6,971 bases of DNA, from assembly GCA_011321985.1 (NCBI GenBank), contig DROB01000176.1, positions 1 to 6,971 on the forward strand, in the 5' to 3' direction. Below the pieces are notes generated by a model that was not told the DNA's origin, did not search any database, and saw nothing but the letters and a program-made list of their open reading frames with translations. Position 1 is the first letter of the stretch. Each line of letters starts with the position of its first letter. Made by a program: the position numbers and the translations under genes. Source of the DNA: Gammaproteobacteria bacterium. Lineage in GTDB: Bacteria > Pseudomonadota > Gammaproteobacteria > SZUA-229. Below are positions 1 to 5,583 of this stretch, in pieces.

Positions 1-387
1 TATGCAAAGATTAATAATGCGGATTACCGTTTGCTCAAATCATTAACGCCGGGGCCGTATACCTTCATTCTTCCTGGTACCAGCGAGGTACCGCGGCGGC
101 TGATGCATCCCAAACGTCGCCATATCGGTCTGCGGGTGATGGATCATCCGGTGGTGAATGATCTGCTGGATGAGCTGAGACAGCCACTGATGAGCTGCAC
201 GCTGGTGATGCCGGGGGAGGACTTTCCGGTGACCGATGCTGAAGACATCCGGGCGCAGCTGGAGAAGCAGGTGGATCTGATCATCGATGGTGGGCATTGT
301 GGCATCGAGCCGACCACGGTTATCCGGTTGACGGACGGGGTGCCGGAAGTGCGGCGGCATGGAAAAGGCAAGGAGCATGGACTTTGA
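1..387 (+). CDS. yciO: YciO-type Sua5/YrdC/TsaC-family protein, 5' truncated
   Basis: The reading frame is open from base 1 to the TGA at 385-387, giving the last 128 residues; E. coli YciO is about 206, so roughly 80 N-terminal residues lie outside the window. Seen: TPGPYTFIL, a SEVPRRL segment, IGLRV, and a C-terminal KQVDLIIDGG...PTTVIRLTDG block, all typical of the YrdC fold. Family knowledge: TsaC/Sua5 relatives make threonylcarbamoyl-AMP for the t6A modification of tRNA. The YciO branch is a paralogue whose exact role is unsettled. Where TsaC has a SANxSG signature, this protein reads SCTLVMPG (bases 193-216), which favours YciO over TsaC. It is expected to be cytosolic and to bind nucleotide or RNA. 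A TTG at base 31 could be mistaken for a start, but conserved sequence continues upstream of it. The next gene begins 173 bp downstream on the same strand. Confidence 0.9.
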   Translation, partial: YAKINNADYRLLKSLTPGPYTFILPGTSEVPRRLMHPKRRHIGLRVMDHPVVNDLLDELRQPLMSCTLVMPGEDFPVTDAEDIRAQLEKQVDLIIDGGHCGIEPTTVIRLTDGVPEVRRHGKGKEHGL

Positions 388-560
388 TGTCATGGATATC
401 GGTCCGGTTTTACTGTTCAGGGTGGTGCCAGAACGCTGTGATTTTAACCTGGCTCAACCCCTTCCACGACAGAAATTCGTGTAAACTCCGCGCTTGTAGG
501 AACAAGTGATTTAATAAAGTAAGAAAGACCAGCGTGATGAAAAGAGACGAATAATTCTAA
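388..560 (+). other. Intergenic stretch between yciO and the protease gene
   Basis: I see no gene in these 173 bp. They contain two small inverted repeats: CACGA/TCGTG at about 466-482, and CGCTTGT (491-497) paired with ACAAGTG (502-508) around an AGGA loop. Neither is followed by a convincing T-run, so a terminator is not supported. A TAAACT hexamer at 482-487 could serve as a -10 box, but I find no good -35 at the proper distance. A promoter for the downstream protease-trpS-scpAB block is therefore possible but unproven. A five-codon ATG...TAA mini-frame near 537 is probably chance. Confidence 0.3.
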
Positions 561-1214
561 ATGTCTTCGATACCCGATATTGCCTATACCATCGCTGTTT
601 GGGCTGCCCCTGTTTTATTTGCCATTACTTTGCACGAAGCCGCGCACGGTTGGGTGGCCAATAGACTGGGTGATCCCACTGCAAAAAGTCTCGGCAGAAT
701 TACTATAAACCCGATAAAGCATATCGACCCTATGGGGACGGTGGTGGTGCCGCTCTTTCTGGCGATGGTCAGTCCCTTCGTGATGGGCTGGGCCAAACCG
801 GTGCCGGTGCAGCCGCGTTATTTTGAATCACCGTTGCTGGACATGGCACTGGTCGCCGTTGCCGGTCCGGTTTCTAATTTTTTGATGGCCTGTATCTGGG
901 CGATGTTTATCCAGTTGACTTATCTGTCACTGGATCACACTTCGTTGCAGGTTTTTCTGGTCGAGATGGGGAAAAACGGTATCATCATCAATGTCGTGCT
1001 GATGGTGCTTAATTTATTGCCAATTCCACCTCTGGACGGTGGGCGTGTGGTCGCGGGTATCTTGCCACCGAATCTGGCAGCGCCGTATATGCAGCTGGAA
1101 CGGTTCGGTATGATGGTTATTCTGCTCTTACTTGTCAGTGGCATACTCGGTAAAATCTTGTGGCCGATGGTGCAGTATTTTGTCAGTTTCATCGGTTTAA
1201 TTTTTGGTCTCTAG
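561..1214 (+). CDS. Site-2 protease family (M50) membrane metalloprotease
   Basis: This 217-residue polytopic membrane protein carries the hallmarks of an intramembrane zinc protease. HEAAH at residues 25-29 is the HExxH motif, giving two zinc-binding histidines and the catalytic glutamate E26. NLLPIPPLDGGR at 151-162 supplies the third zinc ligand, D159. NPIKHIDPMG (50-59) and AGPVSN (101-106) are further conserved signatures. Hydrophobic stretches at about 8-28, 58-76, 93-120, 138-158 and 183-217 are likely membrane segments. No PDZ domain is present, so this is the short minimal S2P type rather than RseP, which is much longer. Family knowledge: S2P enzymes cut transmembrane segments, often in signalling. 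The substrate of this small group is unknown, and the neighbours give no clue. The ATG start gives a normal-length N-terminus; only a purine-rich AAGAGA about a dozen bases upstream resembles a ribosome site. Confidence 0.93.
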   Translation: MSSIPDIAYTIAVWAAPVLFAITLHEAAHGWVANRLGDPTAKSLGRITINPIKHIDPMGTVVVPLFLAMVSPFVMGWAKPVPVQPRYFESPLLDMALVAVAGPVSNFLMACIWAMFIQLTYLSLDHTSLQVFLVEMGKNGIIINVVLMVLNLLPIPPLDGGRVVAGILPPNLAAPYMQLERFGMMVILLLLVSGILGKILWPMVQYFVSFIGLIFGL

Positions 1215-1249
1215 TTTATGTCGCTGCAGGCGTAACAGGGCAAACGAAT

Positions 1250-1264
1250 AAGGAAAGTATCTTG
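1250..1264 (+). promoter_or_regulatory. Ribosome binding site that fixes the TTG start of trpS
   Basis: AAGGA at 1250-1254, part of an AAGGAAAG run, lies 7 bases before a TTG at 1262-1264. The TTG is followed directly by codons whose product matches the usual TrpRS N-terminus, with VLSGMRPTG beginning at residue 11. The only in-frame ATG upstream is at 1160, inside the protease gene. The first in-frame ATG downstream, at 1304, sits immediately before the conserved MRPTG segment and would leave no room for the first beta strand. Confidence 0.8.
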
Positions 1265-2479
1265 AATACAGTAGCAACACAACATCAACGTGTTTTATCG
1301 GGCATGCGACCGACCGGGCGTTTGCATCTGGGGCATTATCATGGCGTATTAAAAAACTGGATACAGCTGCAGCATGAATATGAATGCTTCTTTTTCGTCG
1401 CCGACTGGCATGCCCTGACGACGCATTACGAAGACCCTTCTATCATCGAACAGAGCACCTGGGAGATGGTCGTCGACTGGCTGGCAGCGGGTATCAGTCC
1501 GGGTTCGGCAAAATTATTCATCCAGTCAAAAGTGCCGGAACATGCTGAACTGCATACCCTGTTATCGATGATCACACCATTGAGCTGGCTGGAGCGTGTG
1601 CCCACGTACAAGGATCAGCAGGAAGTGCTGAAAGAAAAGGATCTGGCGACCTACGGTTTTCTCGGTTATCCTTTATTACAGAGTGCCGATATCCTGGTTT
1701 ATAAAGCGGGTCTGGTGCCGGTGGGCGAAGATCAGGTGGCGCATGTCGAGCTGACCAGGGAGGTCGCGCGTCGCTTCAACCACCTCTATGGTCGTGAACC
1801 GGATTTCGAAGAAAAAGCCAAACAGGCGGCCTCCAAGATGGGCAAGAAAAATGCCCGTATGTTCTTTAAGTACCGCAAAGATTATCAGGAAAAAGGGGAT
1901 ACCGAGGCTCTGGGCGTGGCACAGGCTTTGCTCGATTCGCAGCAGAATATTTCGATAGGTGATAAAGAACGGTTGTTTGGCTACCTGGAAGGTTCCGGTA
2001 AAATCATCCTGCCTGAGCCGCAGGCATTGTTGACACCGGCATCGAGGATGCCGGGGCTGGATGGTCAGAAGATGTCCAAATCGTACAATAATACGATCGC
2101 CCTGCGTGATGATACCGATACCGTGGCAAAAAAATTGCGTACCATGCCTACCGATCCGGCACGCGTGCGGCGTGACGATCCGGGTGATCCGGCCAAGTGC
2201 CCGGTCTGGAGTTTTCATGAGATCTATTCTGATGATGGTACGCGTGAATGGGTGCAGAATGGCTGTAAAAATGCCTCGATCGGTTGCGTGGAGTGCAAGC
2301 AGCCGATTATCGATGCGGTTCTGTCCGAGTTGAAGCCGATGCAGGAACGGGCGAAAGAATACGAAGAAGATGAGGCCACAGTAAAAGCCATTATCGATGA
2401 AGGAAATGAGGCCGCAAGAGAGGTCGCACGTGATACACTGGAAGATGTCAGAAAAGCGATGGGTATCGCTTACCTTTAG
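1262..2479 (+). CDS. trpS: Tryptophanyl-tRNA synthetase, long form with four-cysteine motif
   Basis: This cytosolic class I synthetase charges tRNA-Trp with tryptophan using ATP. From the TTG start it has 405 residues. The HIGH-type motif is LHLGHYHG at 21-28, a GEDQ motif lies at 155-158, and the KMSKS loop is at 270-274, in GQKMSKSYNN. Between the GREP segment (177-180) and KMSKS there are about 90 residues, including a charged helical stretch (about 183-245). Compact TrpRS enzymes of about 335 residues have only about 25-30 there; long forms of pseudomonad type carry this insertion. Cysteines 313, 335, 342 and 345 form C-x21-C-x6-C-x2-C in the C-terminal tRNA-binding half. This closely resembles the [4Fe-4S] site described for Thermotoga maritima TrpRS (C-x22-C-x6-C-x2-C). 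The gene lies 47 bp after the protease gene and 20 bp before scpA. The intervening bases show no tryptophan-rich leader peptide. Confidence 0.97.
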   Translation: MNTVATQHQRVLSGMRPTGRLHLGHYHGVLKNWIQLQHEYECFFFVADWHALTTHYEDPSIIEQSTWEMVVDWLAAGISPGSAKLFIQSKVPEHAELHTLLSMITPLSWLERVPTYKDQQEVLKEKDLATYGFLGYPLLQSADILVYKAGLVPVGEDQVAHVELTREVARRFNHLYGREPDFEEKAKQAASKMGKKNARMFFKYRKDYQEKGDTEALGVAQALLDSQQNISIGDKERLFGYLEGSGKIILPEPQALLTPASRMPGLDGQKMSKSYNNTIALRDDTDTVAKKLRTMPTDPARVRRDDPGDPAKCPVWSFHEIYSDDGTREWVQNGCKNASIGCVECKQPIIDAVLSELKPMQERAKEYEEDEATVKAIIDEGNEAAREVARDTLEDVRKAMGIAYL

Positions 2480-2499
2480 AGCATATCAGATCAGTCATT

Positions 2500-3513
2500 A
2501 TGGTAAATCCGGACATACAGGAAACACAAAAATACGAGGAGGAGCAGCGCGAAGCCGCTCAGCGTAAGGAACCGGCTACTCGCGAGGGGGCAGCCAGCAA
2601 AGCGCATGCCGGTCAGTCAGAGCGGAAAGATCAGGTGGTAGATCGGGTTGCTGAACAGGCGGCAGAGCAGGTCGCCAGTGAAGCGACGAGCAGGGCCAGC
2701 ACCCAGAGCGAGATGCCCTTTGCCCTGGTCCAGGGAGAGCCGCTCACCGTGGTTCCTCAGGACCTGTATATTCCACCGGATGCGCTGGAAGTTATCCTCG
2801 AGGCATTCGAAGGCCCGCTGGATCTGTTGCTGTACCTGATCAAACGCCAGAACCTGGATATCCTGGAGATCCCGCTGGAAGAAACGACGCGTCAGTACAT
2901 GAAATACATCGATCTGATGCAGAGCCTGAAGATCGAACTGGCATCAGAATATCTGTTGATGGCGGCGATGCTGGCGGAGATCAAATCACGTATGTTGTTA
3001 CCTCGCCCGGCTGAAAGTGAAGATGAAGACGACCCACGTGCAGAATTGATCCGTAGACTACAGGAATACGAACGTTTCAAGACCGCTGCGCAGGATATCG
3101 ATGAATTGCCTCGTGTCGCTCGAGAGATACACCTGACCGATGTCGAACTGCCCGAATTGCATCAGGATAAACCCGTACCCGAAGTCGATCTGCGTGATCT
3201 GCTGTTCGCTTTTAAAGACGCGATGTCGCGAGCGGATATGTATAGTCATCATCATATCCAGCGTGAGGCTTTATCGGTACGTGAGCGCATGAGCAATGTG
3301 CTGAGTGCCATCAGTGCTGACGGGTTTACTAATTACACCAGCCTGTTCAGTATCGAAGAAGGTCGTCGAGGTGTCGTCGTCACCCTGCTGGCGATACTCG
3401 AGCTGGTAAAAGAACAGTTGATCGACCTGGTACAGTCAGAGGCGTTTGCACCTATCCATCTCAAAGCTGCCGGTTCCGAGAACGCGACGGGGCAGCAGAA
3501 TGATATCGCATGA
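2500..3513 (+). CDS. scpA: Segregation and condensation protein A (kleisin) with N-terminal extension
   Basis: ScpA is the kleisin subunit that bridges the SMC heads and, with ScpB, forms bacterial condensin for chromosome compaction and segregation. The product is 337 residues. The family core starts near residue 95 with EVILEAFEGPLDLLLYLI, then IKRQNLDILEIPL, and continues through YLLMAAMLAEIKSRMLLPRP (151-170). The C-terminal winged helix that contacts SMC spans about 262-322 (SNVLSAI...VVVTLLAILELVKE). A charged linker at 171-180 is very acidic. Residues 1-70 are rich in Ala, Glu, Gln and Arg, look disordered or helical, and are not part of the usual fold. An internal ATG at 2713 (Met72) would give a more typical length of about 266. 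I keep 2500 because it lies only 20 bp after trpS and the frame is open, but no clear Shine-Dalgarno precedes it. TGA is followed at once by an in-frame TAA. Confidence 0.95.
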   Translation: MVNPDIQETQKYEEEQREAAQRKEPATREGAASKAHAGQSERKDQVVDRVAEQAAEQVASEATSRASTQSEMPFALVQGEPLTVVPQDLYIPPDALEVILEAFEGPLDLLLYLIKRQNLDILEIPLEETTRQYMKYIDLMQSLKIELASEYLLMAAMLAEIKSRMLLPRPAESEDEDDPRAELIRRLQEYERFKTAAQDIDELPRVAREIHLTDVELPELHQDKPVPEVDLRDLLFAFKDAMSRADMYSHHHIQREALSVRERMSNVLSAISADGFTNYTSLFSIEEGRRGVVVTLLAILELVKEQLIDLVQSEAFAPIHLKAAGSENATGQQNDIA

Positions 3514-3574
3514 TAATCAGCAACGGGTCATCGATAATCAACCTTACCATTTTATTCAGGTTTGAGGACAAATC

Positions 3575-4393
3575 ATGGAAATAACAAAACTTAAAAATAT
3601 TCTCGAAGCCGTCCTGTTAGGTGCTGACCGAACATTAACCGTTATCCAGATGGAAGCATTGTTCGAGCTGGATGAAGATCGCCCGACCCGTGATGAGATC
3701 CGTAAAGCCCTGCATGAGATGGCTGACGACTATGAAGTACGCGGTTATGAACTAAAGCAGGTCGCCAGTGGTTTTCGTCTGCAGGTGAAGCAGGAATATG
3801 CGACCTGGGTCGGTCGTCTATGGGAAGAGAAACCGGCGCGTTACACCCGTGCCTTACTGGAAACCATGTCTCTGATCGCTTACCGACAGCCTATTACACG
3901 GGGAGAGATCGAAGAAGTGCGTGGTGTCAGTGTCAGCTCCAATATCATCAAAACCTTACTGGAACGCGACTGGATCAAGGTTCTGGGACACAAAGATGTG
4001 CCCGGTAAACCCACGCTCTATGGGACTACCAAAGAATTCCTCGATTATTTCAATCTGAAAACGCTCGACCAGCTACCTACGCTGGCAGAGATAAAAGACC
4101 TCGATAGCATCCATCCCGAACTCGAGCTGGATGAAGAGATGCAGAAAGAGCCTGATGCTGAAGCAACTGACCCCGGGGCCAGCGATGATGAAGGCAATGG
4201 TGATGATGCTGAAGCAACGTCTGAAATGATGGTTGAGACGGAGCAGGTAGAAGAGGCGGTTGCCAGCGAATCCGTTTCAGGTGACAGTCCAGATGACACC
4301 GACGTTGAAAGCGAGGTCATCGATGAAGCAGATTCAGAAGATATGGATTCCGGTTTACAGGAAGCGTCAGAAAAACAGGCTTTTAATGTCTAG
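3575..4393 (+). CDS. scpB: Segregation and condensation protein B with long acidic tail
   Basis: ScpB is a winged-helix dimer that binds the ScpA kleisin in the SMC-ScpAB complex on the nucleoid. The first winged helix covers about residues 1-80 (LKNILEAVLLGADRTL, then YELKQVASGFRLQVKQEYA). The second covers about 84-165, with ARYTRALLETMSLIAYRQP, TRGEIEEVRGVSVSSNIIKTL and a CPGKP-like VPGKPTLYGTTKEFL. From about residue 184 to 272 the protein is dominated by Asp, Glu, Ser and Ala, with only two lysines and no arginine. The core ends near residue 180, so the tail makes up about a third of the protein. A clear ribosome site, GAGG at 3564-3567, lies 7 bases before the ATG. The gene sits 61 bp after scpA and is surely co-expressed with it. 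Part of the tail contains a small in-frame duplication. Confidence 0.96.
   Translation: MEITKLKNILEAVLLGADRTLTVIQMEALFELDEDRPTRDEIRKALHEMADDYEVRGYELKQVASGFRLQVKQEYATWVGRLWEEKPARYTRALLETMSLIAYRQPITRGEIEEVRGVSVSSNIIKTLLERDWIKVLGHKDVPGKPTLYGTTKEFLDYFNLKTLDQLPTLAEIKDLDSIHPELELDEEMQKEPDAEATDPGASDDEGNGDDAEATSEMMVETEQVEEAVASESVSGDSPDDTDVESEVIDEADSEDMDSGLQEASEKQAFNV
4153..4218 (+). repeat. In-frame 15-bp direct repeat inside the scpB acidic tail
   Basis: The 15-mer TGATGCTGAAGCAAC occurs at 4153-4167 and again at 4204-4218. The period is 51 bp, exactly 17 codons, so both copies encode the same Asp-Ala-Glu-Ala-Thr pentapeptide. This suggests that the acidic tail grew partly by local duplication. Confidence 0.8.
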
Positions 4394-4411
4394 GTGAGCC
4401 CACCTTTTTTT
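4392..4411 (+). terminator. Possible weak Rho-independent terminator after scpB
   Basis: AGGTG (4392-4396) and CACCT (4401-4405) form a 5-bp stem with an AGCC loop, followed by a run of seven T residues ending at 4411. The stem overlaps the scpB stop codon (4391-4393). So short a stem suggests partial termination or attenuation between scpB and rluB rather than a full stop. Confidence 0.45.
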
Positions 4412-4460
4412 CGTCAGGCAATAAAACAGAATAACCGTCCTTAATTCAAGAGTTCAATCC

Positions 4461-5384
4461 ATGTCACAGCGTGTTCCACCTGAGGGTGTCAAACAGGAAC
4501 GTGTACAGAAAGCACTGGCACGGATGGGTTATGGCTCCCGTCGTGAGATCGAACGTCTTATCGGTGAAGAAAAAATTCGTATCAACGGTCAGCTGGCAAA
4601 GATCGGCGATCATGTCGTCGCAGGGGATAAGGTCAATATCGGACACCGTCGTGCGGTGATCACTTCCGATGTCAAACGCATCCGGGTATTGCTCTATAAC
4701 AAACCCGAAGGTGAGATCTGCACGCAGAAAGATGAAGAAGGCCGAAAGACGGTCTTTCAGAGTATCGGTCGTTTGCAGGAAGGGCGCTGGATCAGTGTCG
4801 GTCGCCTGGACATCAATTCCAGTGGTCTGTTGTTGTTTACCAATTACGGTGATCTGGCAAATCATCTGATGCACCCTTCCAGTGAGATAGAACGCGAATA
4901 TGCGGTAAGAGTTAATGGTGAAGTTACCCCTGACATCATCAACAATTTGCTGAAAGGGGTCGAACTGGAGGAGGGCTTGCTCAAGTTTGACCAGATACTT
5001 GATGCTGGCGGACAGGGGGCCAACCACTGGTATCACGTGATTCTGAAAGAAGGAAAAAATCGTGAAGTACGTCGTCTGTGGCAATCACAGGATATGCGTG
5101 TCAGCCGTTTGACACGTGTTCGCTACGGAAATCTGGTGCTGCCACGAGATCTGAAAGTGGGTAAGAAGAGGGAACTGTCACTGGATGAAATCAAGGCCCT
5201 GTTTGAAGATGTAAACCTCAAATGGCCAGAAAACCGTGACGAGATGGCCCGGCAGAGGAGTGATAGAGCTAAAAATGCTTCGATAAAAAACCAGCGGTTT
5301 GGCGGTGCGTCCGGTGGTAAAGCGCAGGCAAAAAAGAGTAAAACTTCTGTTTATAGAAAAGGTCGTAAGGACAGGCGTACATAG
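4461..5384 (+). CDS. rluB: 23S rRNA pseudouridine synthase, RsuA/RluB family
   Basis: The 307-residue product begins with an S4 RNA-binding domain (about 11-58: RVQKALARMGYGSRREIERL, then KIRINGQLA). The RsuA-type catalytic domain follows. The catalytic motif is GRLD at 114-117, with D117 the expected nucleophile, in SVGRLDINSSGLLLFTN. KEGKNREVRRLW at 196-207 and RLTRVRYGNL at 216-225 are further family signatures. In E. coli RluB modifies U2605 of 23S rRNA. RsuA, RluE and RluF share the fold, but RluE lacks the S4 domain, and the scpAB neighbourhood argues for RluB. Residues from about 257 onward form a Lys/Arg-rich, Gly/Ser-containing tail that probably contacts rRNA. The start codon has only a weak AAGAG (4448-4452) ribosome site. 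The gene lies 67 bp after scpB and is the last of the block. Confidence 0.93.
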   Translation: MSQRVPPEGVKQERVQKALARMGYGSRREIERLIGEEKIRINGQLAKIGDHVVAGDKVNIGHRRAVITSDVKRIRVLLYNKPEGEICTQKDEEGRKTVFQSIGRLQEGRWISVGRLDINSSGLLLFTNYGDLANHLMHPSSEIEREYAVRVNGEVTPDIINNLLKGVELEEGLLKFDQILDAGGQGANHWYHVILKEGKNREVRRLWQSQDMRVSRLTRVRYGNLVLPRDLKVGKKRELSLDEIKALFEDVNLKWPENRDEMARQRSDRAKNASIKNQRFGGASGGKAQAKKSKTSVYRKGRKDRRT

Positions 5385-5390
5385 ATAAAC

Positions 5391-5418
5391 ATCGAGAACA
5401 GGAGTGCCTGTTTTCGAT
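5391..5418 (+). terminator. 12-bp hairpin just after rluB, likely operon terminator
   Basis: ATCGAGAACAGG (5391-5402) pairs with CCTGTTTTCGAT (5407-5418) around an AGTG loop, giving 12 pairs including one G-T. It begins 7 bases after the rluB stop. The descending arm contains TTTT but no T-run follows, so it is an imperfect intrinsic terminator; it could also act as a 3' end stabiliser. Confidence 0.6.
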
Positions 5419-5440
5419 AACTGCTTTTCGTTCAATAAGT

Positions 5441-5514
5441 GTGGCATCGCGGTTTGCAAACCGCTCCTTGTCGTGTCACTTGTAGGAGCGGAATTTATTC
5501 CGCGATCAGAGGTT
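5441..5514. repeat. REP pair (BIME-like element), copy 1
   Basis: Two palindromic units stand in opposite orientation. The left unit (5447-5468) contains the perfect 16-bp palindrome GCGGTTTGCAAACCGC (5449-5464). The right unit (5481-5505) starts TGTAGGAGCGG and ends CCGCGA, with stems GCGGAAT/ATTCCGC (5488-5494 and 5497-5503) around TT. Read on the minus strand the left unit also has the AGGAGCGG...CCGCGA frame, so this is an inverted REP pair. A near copy lies at 6672-6749. REP elements of this core are widespread in gammaproteobacteria and are spread by RAYT transposases; none is encoded here. Effects on transcription ends or mRNA stability are possible. Confidence 0.85.
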
Positions 5515-5583
5515 AAATTAAACCTGCGAATCGTATGTTTTCATCCAGTGGCCGGTCGCCGTTTTTTTGTTGAGGGTAGTTCG

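Noticed and set aside
1215..1261. Leader peptide or attenuator before trpS, prompted by a mini-frame ATG at 1218
   Set aside because: The mini-frame encodes only five residues and no tryptophan. No terminator-antiterminator pair fits in 47 bp.
1676..2218. 180-codon open frame on the minus strand within trpS
   Set aside because: It lies fully antisense to a clearly conserved synthetase gene. Its product has no recognisable motif and looks like a codon-bias shadow.
4464..5084. 206-codon open frame on the minus strand within rluB
   Set aside because: It is antisense to the S4 and catalytic domains of the pseudouridine synthase. No ribosome site or family signature is visible, so it is treated as a shadow.
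5552..5568. Terminator suggested by seven T residues at 5562-5568
   Set aside because: The preceding GC-rich bases form only a 3-bp stem, and the run lies just before the ribosome site of the next gene, in its leader.
5404..5583. Upstream extension of the thioredoxin gene from a GTG at 5404
   Set aside because: It would translate the end of the rluB hairpin and the whole REP pair and would bury the signal peptide. ATG 5584 has a good ribosome site and a classic signal peptide directly after it.
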